Shown: positions 1 through 11,700 of the stretch, piece by piece | Layout: every line of letters starts with the position of its first letter | Numbering within the stretch: position 1 is the stretch's first letter | DNA from: Amblyomma americanum | Taxonomy: Eukaryota > Arthropoda > Arachnida > Ixodida > Ixodidae | NCBI RefSeq assembly: GCF_052857255.1 | Contig: NC_135498.1 | Coordinates: 84,344,639-84,408,638 of the forward strand | Direction: 5' to 3' | DNA: 64,000 nt | The notes under the pieces: generated by a model | What the model was told of the DNA's origin: nothing | The model's input: the letters and a program-made list of their open reading frames with translations, nothing else | Databases searched by the model: none | Position numbers and translations under genes: made by a program

Positions 1-2049
1 CTAACGATCAAGCCCGAGAAATGTCATTTTGGTTTCAAGGAACTTCGCTTCCTTGGCCATGTTGTCAGCGCACAAGGCGTTCTCCCGGACCCCGACAAGA
101 CTGCTGCCGTCTCCAGTTTTCCGCGCCCAACCGACAAGAAGGCACTTCGACGTTTTCTGGGCCTCTGTTCTTACTACCGACGCTTTGTGCCCGATTTCTC
201 CAGAATAGCTGTCCCGTTGACAGCACTGACTAGAGACGAAATACCCTTTCTGTGGGGAAGCGACCAAGAAGAAGCTTTTCAGGAGCTCCGCAACCGCCTA
301 CACAGCCCCCCGATACTCGCCCATTTCAATGAAGACGCCGCCACCGACATACACACCGATGCCAGCAATGTTGGCCTTGGCGCGGTACTTATCCAGTGGC
401 AGGACGGCGTGGAACGCGTTATCGCTTACGCGAGCCGAACACTTTCGCGATCGGAGGCGGACTATTTGACGACAGAGAAAGAATGCCTTGCGGTGATCTG
501 GGCCATCAGCAAGTTTCGTCCATACCTGTACGGACGACCCTTCCGTGTTGTCAGCGACCATCACTCGTTATGCTGGCTGGCAAGCCTTAAAGATCCGTCC
601 GGCCGGTTGGCTAGGTGGAGCCTCCGTTTGCAAGAGTACGACGTGACTGTCGTTTACAAGTCGGGCCGGCAGCACCAAGATGCGGATTGCTTATCACGCG
701 CGCCCGTGGACCACGCTCCGCAAGAAATCACCGAAGATCTCCATTTCATTTGTGCTCTTAGCCCATCCCATGTGGCTCAGCTTCAACGAACGGACCCGGA
801 GCTAGCGCCGCTCATCGAGCACCTGGAAGGTCACAGTGGTCGGGTTCCGCGTGTTTTTCGTCGTGGCCTGCAATCCTTCACCATGCGAAATGGCGTTCTC
901 TACAAGCGCAACTTTGGAAAGTCCACCGAAACATTTTTACTCGTGGTGCCCACCCAGTTACGACCTGACATCTTGAGCGCTTGTCACGACGAGCCGTCCG
1001 CCGGCCACTTGGGAGTCAGTCGCACGCTGTCAAGGATTCGGGAGAAGTACTATTGGCCCAAATTACTTCCATCAGTGCAGAACTACGTGCGAACCTGCCG
1101 CGACTGCCAACGCCGGAAGTCTCCGCCCATGAAACCAGCCGGATTTCTTCAGCCAATAGCGCCACCGAAGCTTCCTTTTCAACAAGTTGGAATGGATCTC
1201 CTTGGCCCCTTCCCGAAGTCATCGACTGGAAAACGGTGGATCGCTGTTGCGACGGACTACTTGACACGTTATGCTGAGACCACGTCGCTTGCGAGCGGAA
1301 CTGCTGCCGAAGTAGCCGAGTTTTTTGTCCACAGCATCGTCCTGCGTCATGGCGCCCCTGCGGTCATTATTACTGACCGTGGGGCAGCTTTCACAGCCCG
1401 CCTAACCCAGGCTGTGCTGAAACTGACGCACACCAGCCATAGACGTGCGACGGCGTACCACCCGCAGACCAATGGCTTGGTGGAACGGCTCAACAGAACT
1501 CTGGCCGACATGCTTTCCATGTACGTGGATATAGAGCATAAAACCTGGGACCAAATTCTGCCATACGCTACATTCGCTTACAATACGGCGCTGCAGGAGA
1601 CAACGCGGCTCACTCCCTTCCAGCTTGTCTTCGGCCGTCGAGTTACTACCACGCTGGATGCTATGCTGCCTGTTGACCCCCACTGCGAGAGTGAGCCTGA
1701 CCTCGACATCGCCACTTTTGTGCAGCGTGCGGAAGAAGCGCGGCAACTGGCAAGGCAGCGCATACACCGTCAACAGCAACTAGACGCTGGCCGCTACAAC
1801 CAGGGACGGCGCTTCGTTGCCTACGAGCCAGGCGACTATGTGTGGATTTGGACGCCCGTTCGTCACCGCGGGCTGTCTGAAAAATTACTCCGTCGATACT
1901 TCGGCCCATACCGTGTCCTCCGCCGCATTAGCGACGTCACCTACGAAGTTCAACCCGCCACCCAAGCCAGCTCATCCCACAGACGCAAGCTTACCGACGT
2001 TGTGCACGTCGTTCGTATGAAGCCGTACCACGACCGACCACCCGATTGA
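1..2049 (+). CDS. pol: Ty3/gypsy retrotransposon pol, 3' part (end of RT, RNase H, integrase)
   Basis: Frame 1 is open from the first base of the window to the TGA at 2047-2049, so the reading frame begins upstream and this is a 5'-partial 682-residue polypeptide. It would copy element RNA into DNA and insert it. Numbering residues from base 1, the end of the reverse transcriptase comes first (FLGH, then FLGLCSYYRRF). RNase H follows with acidic residues near D120, E161 and D186. Then comes an HHCC zinc finger ending CRDCQRRK and an integrase core with D399, D459 and E495 (D-x59-D-x35-E, canonical spacing). A C-terminal GPYRVLRRI segment is the GPY/F-type module. There is no envelope ORF downstream. 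No frameshift or internal stop is visible, unlike every other element in the window, so this copy looks young. Gag, protease and the RT catalytic core lie outside the window. Confidence 0.95.
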   Translation, partial: LTIKPEKCHFGFKELRFLGHVVSAQGVLPDPDKTAAVSSFPRPTDKKALRRFLGLCSYYRRFVPDFSRIAVPLTALTRDEIPFLWGSDQEEAFQELRNRLHSPPILAHFNEDAATDIHTDASNVGLGAVLIQWQDGVERVIAYASRTLSRSEADYLTTEKECLAVIWAISKFRPYLYGRPFRVVSDHHSLCWLASLKDPSGRLARWSLRLQEYDVTVVYKSGRQHQDADCLSRAPVDHAPQEITEDLHFICALSPSHVAQLQRTDPELAPLIEHLEGHSGRVPRVFRRGLQSFTMRNGVLYKRNFGKSTETFLLVVPTQLRPDILSACHDEPSAGHLGVSRTLSRIREKYYWPKLLPSVQNYVRTCRDCQRRKSPPMKPAGFLQPIAPPKLPFQQVGMDLLGPFPKSSTGKRWIAVATDYLTRYAETTSLASGTAAEVAEFFVHSIVLRHGAPAVIITDRGAAFTARLTQAVLKLTHTSHRRATAYHPQTNGLVERLNRTLADMLSMYVDIEHKTWDQILPYATFAYNTALQETTRLTPFQLVFGRRVTTTLDAMLPVDPHCESEPDLDIATFVQRAEEARQLARQRIHRQQQLDAGRYNQGRRFVAYEPGDYVWIWTPVRHRGLSEKLLRRYFGPYRVLRRISDVTYEVQPATQASSSHRRKLTDVVHVVRMKPYHDRPPD

Positions 2050-2178
2050 ACTTGAGGCTGACCGCTGTGCCCTGTTCTATGTTGTGATCCTCGTGCCTCA
2101 CCCTAGCACGCTCGATTTCTGCTCGTCACTCTAGCGCACGATGGCCGCATCGGGGCGATGCTGCAGGGGAGGGAGCAA

Positions 2179-2322
2179 TGACACAGGTGATAGAAGAGGA
2201 GGACGAAGGGAACTCAGGCGATAGAAGCAGAGGACGAAGAAAATCTTCTTCCTGCTCGTGCTCGCTCTACCGGCTGTGTAGCTCCTTGGTCCCGGAGTGT
2301 TTTTGGTGTACTATTCGTTACA
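2179..2322 (+). repeat. Possible 3' LTR of the gypsy element (very short)
   Basis: A purine-rich run (AGGGGAGGGAGCAA, 2165-2178) lies 115 bases after the pol stop and looks like a polypurine tract. It is followed directly by TGACACAGG. A segment that starts TG and ends CA (CGTTACA, ending at 2322) would be a 144-bp LTR. The interior carries the phrase GATAGAAG-n-GAGGACGAAG twice. The 5' LTR and target duplication lie outside the window, so the boundaries cannot be tested here. The true LTR may be longer. Confidence 0.4.
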
Positions 2323-3269
2323 ATATGGAACACAAAAAATGCTTTTCATCTACCAGGTACACTTAAAATTTTACAGCGAAAATCAAAATTGATTCAACGA
2401 AACTGCTTTGGGCATTACATCCTTCGCAGCGCTGAAAACGCAACCTCCGGATTCATGTTTGGCTAAAGCATTGTTGCATTTTGAAATCTGGTATTGAAGG
2501 CCGATAATATACAGACCATTGCGATTACAGCGGCCGCGATTGTAATGAGCGCTCGAAATACGAATGAAGGCGGATAGACCACCTAGTTGTGTTTTAACAC
2601 AATGACATATGTAAGATACAAAGAACAAGTTTGGCCTAACAACTCGGTTGCAGCTAAATAGTAGGCGCTCTAAACTCGGCCCTGGAGGAGAAACGTTCTG
2701 TTTTTCTCAGGAGTAGAGAGCGACGACCAAGTCCAAGCTTCCGTGAAACTACCTCCTCCCCTTTCTAAGAAAAAATGCCACCGCTCAAAAAGAGAGAAAA
2801 AAAGAAAATCATGGGGCTGTATGGAACGCCGACGAAGCTTTTTGTTAGACGCGACCGTGAAAATGCATGCCATGAAGGAGCTAGTGGAAACGCAGTCAGC
2901 TTAGAGTCACCGTTCTTCAGTGCCCGAGCATAGCATACAGCGACCGGCGGCCGCCGTGTGTCCTCGGGTAGAGAATCAACGCGCAGCGCTTTGGAACCTA
3001 CATCCTTGCGAGAACGACACAAAGGGCTGAACTAGGAGCGACATTTTGATCGACGGGTGTGCCACTGGGCATAAATTTGCGACTTGCTCGCCGAGTGGCT
3101 TGAAAAAAATTTGGAACATCCTGTTCGTGTGACGCATAACGTGTGACGCATAAACGCGTGACGCATAACGTGCGGCCTTCTCTGGCTCTTTTGCCAACGA
3201 ACGCAAGGAAGCAGACCTCCCATTTGACACCGGCGTAAATCATATGCTCAAGGGATTCTACCTTCGCCC
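2323..3269. other. No gene seen; includes a short tandem repeat
   Basis: Both strands carry only short ORFs with no recognisable domain. The only structure I see is the tandem repeat at 3126-3168. The ORFs of 80-85 residues on the minus strand overlap in several frames and look like chance. Confidence 0.5.
3126..3168. repeat. Three-copy tandem repeat CGTGTGACGCATAA
   Basis: CGTGTGACGCATAA is present at 3126-3139 and 3140-3153. After one extra A it recurs as CGCGTGACGCATAA at 3155-3168. The unit is 14 bp and only one base differs in the third copy. Confidence 0.9.
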
Positions 3270-3722
3270 CGCCACCAGCTCACTCTGTAGCCGTTGACTG
3301 ACAGGGTGCCGACTATGTTCCTCACCATTGAATTAGTTCGCGTGGATGGAAGTGACTGCGGAATCCATCAAAAGTTTCTGCCGTAAGGCAAAGTTTGTGA
3401 TTCAAGGAACGTCGGAAGACGCTGTCGAACATCGACGTCTCAAAAGCATGTATATTTCTATCGACACGTTGTCAGTGCGGAGCTAGACAACCCTGATGTC
3501 GCCTGGGATGACTTCTCTGGTGCAGGCGAGGACGCCTACATCGGAGTGCGACACACTGACGAATATATTAGCCGCAAAGTGCTAACGCTAGCCTAATGCC
3601 AGGAATTCTATGACAATGTTGAGGAGCCCGACATACCACCGGCTGCTGTTAAGGCTTCCGCAGCAATTAGTTATACCGCGCCCGCACCATCAGCGAGGGA
3701 TATGTGACTGCTCTGGGCAGCT
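3270..3722 (+). pseudogene. Tigger/pogo-type (CENP-B/jerky DDE) transposase, C-terminal fossil
   Basis: From 3340 the + strand reads AWMEVTAESIKSFCRKAKF. This matches the conserved W-x-x-V-x-x-x-T-I-x-x-CF-x-KA-x-F block that follows the catalytic core in pogo/Tigger transposases. A preceding stretch near 3275-3300 resembles the LPPxTTSxLQPLDQGV block with an in-frame stop. Further acidic, coding-like text continues in other frames (SAELDNPDVAWDDF from about 3474; PAPSARDM ending at 3707). The frame changes at least twice and contains stops, so this is a dead fragment of a DNA transposon. No terminal inverted repeats were identified. Confidence 0.6.
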
Positions 3723-4199
3723 TGGAAAGTGAAGCAATAGGGCCTAGTTTGAATAAACACACGCACATAACAGATTTACACTCTCTCACTTTGTATTTTT
3801 GGCTGTAGCACGGAAAACACACATCGTAGGAACCTCGGATACAAGGAATGAAATCTTCGCGACCGTCAGGTTTGCTGTCACTAGACTTGAATCTATTTTG
3901 CAACGCGCGCAACGTCACTAGAACCGCTGACACATAACATATGGTCCTAGTGTTAATACAGAGAAAACGCGAACGCACGTGGAACTTCTAAATGATCGAT
4001 AGGGTGAAATCAACTAAACAAAATGTTTTCTCGACCGAAAGCTGGAGCTGTTTTTCTGAGCGATAGGTCACACGATTTTAATCATAATATTGCACAACAA
4101 TCCAACCAATGACATTTTCGTTTACGATTTCAACATCTCGGCCAGTGGCGTGGAAGTGTCACGTTGTGTGTTTTATTTTTTCATAGCGGTGACGCTTGC

Positions 4200-4236
4200 T
4201 ATATAAAAGGACGTGATATATCGCACCAAACTACTC
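4200..4236 (+). promoter_or_regulatory. TATA-box core promoter, probably of the evasin gene
   Basis: TATATAAAAGG begins at 4200, the strongest TATA box I see in the window. About 30 bases downstream is an initiator-like CTACTCAACTG (4231-4241). A strong 5' splice site (GGGTGAGTT) sits at 4255-4261. A TATA box, an initiator and a donor in this spacing describe the start of a gene with a short non-coding first exon. The next good acceptor that leads into a coding exon is at 8690, 14 bases before the evasin ATG. The assignment to that gene is inference. Confidence 0.45.
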
Positions 4237-4255
4237 AACTGCTCGGTGAAGTAGG
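4231..4255 (+). other. Candidate non-coding 5' UTR exon
   Basis: This is the segment between the predicted start site and the GTGAGT donor at 4256. It contains no ATG. It would be spliced to 8691, where TTCTCTTTCTCTTTTC-n-TAG forms a strong acceptor just upstream of the evasin start codon. The intron would be 4,435 bp. An RNA read spanning 4255/8691 would prove it. Confidence 0.35.
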
Positions 4256-5485
4256 GTGAGTTATTCTTGCCTTCACTTTCCCCATGAATTTCCAATACAC
4301 AGTAACTTAGCATAAAATTTTTGCACATTTTCGTTAGCAGTAGCATAGTCCTACAGTGAAGTACTTTGACAGAACCGACTCATATTTCTGCCCTCGAGTA
4401 GTCTTTTTGTGTTATATTTGCGTTATTTCAAAATTAAAATGGCACACAAGTCCTGTAATAAAGCAGTTAATAAAAATAGGAGAATGGAGCTCACGCGGTT
4501 ACGAAACCCGTACGTGAAATTCAATGGAAGCGAATTAGTTTCCTCCGAAGAGACAATCATTGAACTTTGTATACATATATTTTGCTTTTTGAAACTAAAA
4601 AAAAATCTGTAAACTAAGATTAGCTGCATAAACAAGGTTTCATAAAATAGGTAGTTTGGAAATATCTTGCGTTCGACATTCAGACGTTTTTAATGGGAAC
4701 TAAGGGCAACTGATTCAATTTTTGTCGTAGTAAAATCCGAGAGCTTAAAGTTTTAAGGGTTTGTTCGCAGTTCCTACACCAGCAAAATTTGTTTTTAGCT
4801 ATTTTAGGATGTGCCACGGCAGCAACTTTCAAAACGTGGTAAATGGCATAAGATTGTTTTAGAGTTACAGCATTAAATAGGTCGCTAGCGACAAAGGCGT
4901 CCTTGTCGTGACCATTCCTAGTAAAGTACAAACAAAGAGTGTGAGATAAGTGGAGGGAGGATCTAAGCGGGCAGGAGACGCGCCCTGACTGACGATGGTG
5001 CTAGGACGAGATGCGCGGCAGCTGCTGTACGAACCGGATTGCTCCCGCGCTTGCTGCGCTGCGCCGGCGTCAACCAGAGGTGTGACGTAGCTGGCGTCCC
5101 AATTATGTGATGTAATTAAAAATACGAGTAAAACCCAGCTCTTAAGCGTGGAAATTACTAACAAGAGTGCGAGGCTAACAGATAAGGGTGCGCGGCGAAA
5201 ACATAGCAGCGATTGCCGGTGATTCTGCCTGGAGAAAACGCTGAAAAATGACCCGCTCGGCTAGGGTCACTGGGCGCTTTCGGGGCGTGCACAGACGGCG
5301 CCAAGCAGAGCCTCTGTCTCGTCTTGCCCTGCTCCAGCCCAGGCTAGTGAAGGAGCCCAGTGAAAGGCGGGAGGCTGACAGATCAGAGGTTCTTTCGTTG
5401 GTTGCAGTAATAAGAGGGGTCGGAGAGGGACAGTGGGAGAAAGTGACGGCAGTGGAGACCAGAGCGATAGCGCGGTCGGGAGTCT

Positions 5486-5509
5486 GGGGGGGGGGGGGGG
5501 GGGGGGGGG
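5486..5509. repeat. 24-base poly-G tract
   Basis: This is an uninterrupted run of 24 G, the longest homopolymer in the window, in a GC-rich patch. It is prone to slippage, and its exact length in the assembly should not be trusted. Confidence 0.95.
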
Positions 5510-6482
5510 CAGCGGCTGACTGCGATCCTACCAGGCAAAAAAAGTGAAAATAACGGTTCAAAAATGAGTCTGGATTTTCTTTAACAACCTCGCTGAACAT
5601 GGTTACATATTGCAAGGTGTTTCCTGTTAGTCAAGCAGGTTTAACTATTACAAATCAGCGCTTCTAAACACCCGAACTTATCATTGTCGAGCACTTTTGC
5701 TCGAAGAGAAATATCGCGAACGTGTGCGTTCTTCCGGCATTGTAGACATGTTATAAATCGCAATATAAATAGTTAATTACAACTTCTCAAGAGAGTTCTT
5801 CATGGCCAGACATGTCTTCACAGAGCGGAAAAGTGCTATCGCAGATATAAGAAACTTGCAAGCAGGGTTACACCTTAAATGTTTTTGTTTTTGAAAACGG
5901 GATGAGAAGAATGGGCCAAACTTATTTGTCCGCAATGACATATACATTTATTGTAGGGTTAAAAATACGTTGGCGATCGGTGCAGACGAATGATTATTAT
6001 TTTTTAATTACTTGGCCAGCCAATGTTTTCCTTTACGATTCTGGAAAAGTGCAAGGATATTTATAACTAAATAAATGTGCGCCTCACTTACTGTGGGTAT
6101 TTCTCACCCGGAATTCTGATTTACGACCACAATATAAAGCTCTGTGGCACTCCGCAGTCGGGCATTCCTTATCACTGTATGTCTCTTAGCTGGTTCCCAT
6201 ATCAGTGTATAAGCTTTATCAAAATTTTTGAGCACAGGCGGCTTGCTGGTAATCAGCATAATGCGACTCAGGCTGCATTCATGAGAGCCCTACCCGCTGA
6301 GTGTGGCAGTACCAAAAATTGACACCTTGCTGAGATAATGACTCCTTAGGATTCGCTTCAAGCCCCACGGTGTGGCTCAAAAGTAAACCGCATGAGCTCT
6401 AAATTTTTCCTGAAGGGTGCACAAAAGAAATCAATAGGGTATCGCAACCGCAGTGGTTTAAAAAGGGCTAGTTGGTCACTCA

Positions 6483-6600
6483 TTATTATAGGGGAGCGCC
6501 GAACTTCAGAATGGACAAAACGGACGAAACAACTCGCTCGGTGTCTCGTGTTGTTTCGTCCGTTTTGTCTGCTATGCAGTTAAGCGCTTTCCTATAATAA
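6483..6600. repeat. Foldback (hairpin) element, about 50-bp arms
   Basis: The left arm 6483-6532 and right arm 6549-6600 are imperfect reverse complements. The outer ends read TTATTATAGG and CCTATAATAA. The inner ends read GGACAAAACGGACGAAACAAC and its perfect complement. The loop is about 16 bases. This looks like a miniature foldback or MITE, possibly Tc1/mariner-like with TA ends. I could not assign a family. Confidence 0.75.
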
Positions 6601-8690
6601 ACGGTATCACAAAAATTAAGAGCTGAGCAGTGAGCTGGCGCAAATATAACTCATGAGCATGTTGACACATATCTGGCTGCGCGTCTGCATTTCTTCACTG
6701 CCTCTCTATACCCGGCGACACTACTGCAAAGCATAAAATTTAACCGTGCCTCTTCGTCTACGTACCTGGTATTGATCTGAATCAAAGCTGTGTGTTCTCT
6801 GCCAGTCATTTTGGTTGGAGGTAGCTTTTAATTAGATTTACGCAATAATATGTTGAATAAAACCCACAATACATCCGCGAACCGAATTTTCGTGACTGCG
6901 GCTATTGGTAGTACTTTGTTGCAACGATTGAGCGTCTCACGATGAAAGAAACTTGGGATCACTCCCGTGGTTTATAAATGCGCAACGTGGCTTTCGCAAC
7001 GCGCGACTCCGTACGACAGTTAACAGTTTATATATTGGGGGAACATCATAGATCTTGAAGAGGCAATGTTAAGACGAAAAAAAAAATGTGCGCCCCGGAA
7101 TAAAGAAGCCATAAAGAAAGCGTCCTTCGGTTTCAGGTGAAATCTATTTTCACCAGTGATCAACAGCCCGATAACATTTTATAACAGTCTGGCAAATCAT
7201 GTATTCTATATAAAAATTACCAGAAAGAAATTATAGCAAGCTTGCTAAACAAGAACTACTTTGCCACAGAGCAAAACATTCTTGACTTCAATACAGAGCA
7301 CTGCATTATGAGGTGCGAAAATAATTAGCAACCATTTTAGCGCTGCTTATCTGTACGGCCGCTTCGTCTTAGGTAAAGCTGGAAAAGTGCATGCTGGAAG
7401 AAGGCAGTGAGAGCACAGCTAGTGCATTCTTTTAATTTGCAGCACTGCGTTAGGTACTGCAAACGCTAATGACGTCTTGCTGCAACACTGTTTCTCGTTT
7501 ATTGTGGCCGTTCTTGTGGTGAATGCTTCAGCTGTATTCACACAAACGCGGCCAGGCGTCACTAAGGTTCCATGCTTTAAAGCAGCAGAAAAATTCAGAA
7601 TCACGGTAACACATTCAGAAACCATCTGAATTGAATTCAACTCCAGACTCCAAAAAATGTGCCCTATTTCTACCAAGTCATTTCCGAACACACTGAAAAC
7701 GTTAATTTGAAGAACCCTTCATAAAACGTGCGTAGAGGGCCGTCCCAGGAAACGACAATCGCCATTCAGGATAATGCCTTGAACAGCATGTTAAATAAGG
7801 GAGTAATTATTCATTGGCATACGCCCAAGCGCTGCCATGTGGATACAAAGGAAAGAAGTTTCGGAACATGTTAAAATAAGTAATGTTTAAAACAACGTAT
7901 CACTCCGTCTGGATAGCATGCGCCAGTATATTCGAGTCACTATTAGAGGTGCGCGCTAGAAAGTTTACCACTCATTAGTCAGAACTTGAAGAATATTGTG
8001 CCTGCAGCCTTATGGCTGCTGTTTATAACAACTTGAATATCAGAGAAATGTCCAAGCGGCTTACAGTAGTGCATATTTATTTCCAAACATGAGTGTACTA
8101 AATGTAAGTGATCCTGTCAGAAGAATCCAAATTATATGGTCGCCGACTACAGGAAAATGAAGGTGCTCACAAGCTCGGCCGTTGTCTAAACTTCCGGGTG
8201 GGCCCATCACGTGATGGTTGCCGGGACCGACTATTTAGTTACAGAGATATCACACAACACTGCAGTCTAAGTTAATGGGTATACCCGCCGCCTGATAGAT
8301 CACTAAACAAAGAGGAAAAGAGCATCTGGAGACTCCTTCGAACAAGAACATACCTCAACCCCCCCCCATGAGTATGTGGCACCCCGGACAATACGAGGAC
8401 ACATGTGAAAGTGCAAAAACGTGAGACATGATTCACATGGTCTGTGTATGCCCAAACATAAAGCAAACACTTAAGAAAAAACAGGCACCACTTGGGAGAG
8501 ACAGATGCTCAGCTCGCACTCAACTACTAAGCTTGCTCTCATCCAAGAGGCCTCCCGGACCCAAGAGCTCCGAGCCGTCTTCTAAGCGGATGTGTCAATC
8601 CATCGTTTTCTTTTGGATAATAATGTTATTTAAATCAATCAAGAAATCGCAAAAATATCTTGGCTATTCTCTTTCTCTTTTCAATTCTAG

Positions 8691-8759
8691 AGAACTGACT
8701 AAACATGGAAATCTTGTGTTTCACGCTGCTCACTTTTACAACACTCTTGGTTGCACAAG
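8691..8759 (+). CDS. Evasin exon: 14-nt 5' UTR plus signal peptide (CDS from 8705)
   Basis: A long pyrimidine tract and TAG acceptor end at 8690. ATG at 8705 has A at -3. The 18 residues begin MEILCF, run through a Leu/Thr/Phe-rich core and end LLVAQ. Cleavage is likely just after this, around the Gly split by the splice. The exon ends in phase 1 at a strong donor (G|GTAAGC). It is the only exon end in the region that couples a signal peptide to this donor. Confidence 0.85.
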
Positions 8760-11700
8760 GTAAGCCATCTTTTTTAAATATATATTTGTGGCTTACTAGG
8801 GTACTTGCAAAATCCAGTAAGATAGCGTGACCTAGCACTATGCAGCTGATTTTACCACAGTGGCACTTGGCAAAAGGCAGCTCTTCAAGCCTTGCTTCCG
8901 ATTTCTGCTGTCTCGTCATTGGTACCGGCACAAAGTACGAGGTGCAGCCTGCAACGATGATTGACCGGCAGACAGCGACGTCATGAATGACGCCTCGCCA
9001 AAGTAGCACGCTGATTGTTATGAACAGAGTGACGACACTAATGACGCAACTCAGCAGGTAGCATGCACCACGCTAGTTGTTCCAAACAAGGTGACGTCAC
9101 AAGTGAGGACATGCAATGCGCTATGCTAATTGGCCCGTTCAGATTGGCGCTGGCGTGTCAGCGAATCCAGTTGTCGATTCGCCTAGGCCATTTTTCATCC
9201 CTTTGAGAGCCGGAGGGCGGCCAGATGCTGTTCACTGAGGAACCGCCTAGACTAATAAAAACGGCATACCGCACTTCCATGATTATAACATATTTAAGGA
9301 AGAAGGCAATGATAACACATATTTAATGAAGAAGGAAATGATAACCGCAACCGGCTCTCGCTGAATCTCGCGTTATATAATGGTAAGCTTTTTGTAGTTA
9401 TTTTTTTTCAAAATCACCCTTGCCCTACCTGATAGAGAAGGTGCATTATGGTTTCATCATTGTTATATGTTTCATTTCAACTCCTCCCCCTCGCCCCTGA
9501 AAACATGATTTTATATTTTAGTCTGGTATTTCTGACTATGCCACAGAGCACACCTCAAATGTTAGACCTTCTACTAGCTATCTTTATTCTCAATCTCGGC
9601 ATGAAAAAGCACCGACAGCAGATAAGGACAGTACTAGTGTTGTGTCCCTGTGATGTCTGGCAATGATACTGCATGAAGTGCTGAAAGTGCGCGGTGAGTA
9701 GTAGACAGCTGAAGTATAAACCTCTATCACATGTTGAGAGCAATACGACTGTCGCAGAAAGAAAATAAGATATTGAGATGTTGAAATTTGGGGCTTTTTA
9801 TTTTTTGCAGGTGCACACTCTGATAGCGAGCGCGAAGGTACGTTTTGAAAGTACTTCTATTGAACGTCAAGTGCTTTCTATTCTCTAGATTATTTTTTCC
9901 GTCTTTCCATTCTAATCGATTATACTATGTGCCATTATAGCTGAAGCGTTGTAGTTTCTATGTTGCAAATATTCTGTACTATTATTATACTTTCCTAAGA
10001 GATAAAAAATTACCATTTATTGCTGGTATATAATTACCTTAGGACCCTACATATCCGGCGTCCTCGGAAAAAAATATTTGAAAATTTGGAAATTGTAAGG
10101 TACTGTCATGGAAACATTAAATGTAGTGGTCCATTCTACCGACGTATTGTAAGATTTTTCTTTTAGTTTTTCCATCGCTCTCATGGACCAGTTATTCTGC
10201 CATACAAAGCCGATGGGGAGTGCTTCTGACACTCGCGAAAACTTTAGTAGCAAAAAAAATGCAAGGCTGTTGAAGAGAAATCTCCTCATATATTGATTTT
10301 TATAATGAAATTTTGCAATATATGAAAACATTGCGTTCTTAAACTCTTTCCAGCTCGAAAATATTTCTGTTCACAATTTTTGAATTTGGATATGTGAAGT
10401 TTTTAACAACATTGCATTCTTTGTCCCTGTCTCACAAGGGAACGGCAGTTCACAATTGGTAGTGAGGTGCTGGAAGTGGTAAGGTATTACGTCTACTTAG
10501 GGTAGCTAGCGGCCGCTGATCCGCATCATGAGTGAGAAATAACTAGCAGAATAAAAAAGAGGTGGAGCGCATGTGGCAGGTTATCTCAGTACATGAATGA
10601 CAGCTTACCAATATCCCTGAAGAGAAAAGTATACAACCACTGTATATTACCGGTACTCACCTACGGGGCAGAAACATAGCGGCTAACGAAGAGGGTTCAG
10701 CTTAAGTACAATGTGCCGAGCTGCGGTAGGAAAAATGATAGGTGCAACGTTAAGAGACCGGAATCCGGCAGAGTGAGTGAGGGAACAAACGCGGGTTAAT
10801 GACATCCTAGTCGAAATCAAGAGGAAGAATTAGGCTTGGGCAGGGCATGCAATGCGAAGACAAGAAAACCGCACGTGCTCAACGGTAAAGGAGTGGATTC
10901 GAGGAGAAGGCAAGCTTAGCAGGGGATGGCAGAAAAAGCGGTGGACGGATGAGGTTAGGAAGTTTTCAATTGTAAGGCAGACGCAGCTGGCAAAGGACAG
11001 GGTTATTTGGAGAGACATGAGAGAGGCCTTTGCCCTGCAGTGGGTGTAGCCAGGCTGATGATGATGACGTTCACTTGAAGTGGTCGTGCAGTCTAAGTGA
11101 CATTTCGCTATACCTGTGCCAGCAATAACAATATATGACTCATGGGCTCGTTGTTTTAGACCTCAGAATTGTAAGACAGAAAATAAATCGTTTAAAAGAG
11201 AAGAAATAAATTCGAAATGGTTATTTTTATTTCATGTTACGAAACGGAAAGTAAACTACAGTCTGCGGCCTTTAAGTGTAAATATAATATGCATAGCTTT
11301 ATTGTTTCGTGAATGTATCTTCGTCATTCTAGGGCCTTGTGGTCTCTGCTGTTCACTAACTTAAAAAATATATAGAGGGATAAATAGGGCCCTGGGGAAA
11401 TAGACACAGCAAGTAGACAATATCCTTTTGTTAAGAAGTCGAAGAGTACTCGGCGCGAAGTAGTGCCTTCGTACACAACTAACGCGTGAACAGCAGAGGG
11501 TAATTATTTCTTACCTTACATACAGCACTTATTGCCAGCTGCAACCTAGCATAATTTTTTTTGACACAAAGACTGGTCAACGCTTAGCACTCAAGTCGCT
11601 GTGGTCGTTGAGTACAAGCGAAGTGAATGCATTCCTGGTGGCTTCGAAGAGAATAAACCGGTCCCTTTATCAGTTGGTTCACAGAGGAAATGCACTGAGA

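Larger units (their letters stand above)
4256..8690 (+). other. Candidate 5' UTR intron; no other gene seen
   Basis: This is the candidate first intron of the evasin gene. It contains a locally GC-rich patch (about 4950-5560) that includes a 24-base G run, and a foldback hairpin at 6483-6600. A minus-strand 90-codon ORF at 7419-7691 reads smoothly but has no motif I recognise. Nothing else is supportable. Confidence 0.4.

Noticed and set aside
187..2049. GTG-started 620-codon ORF as the true start of pol
   Set aside because: The same frame is open back to base 1 with reverse transcriptase sequence, so the start is outside the window.
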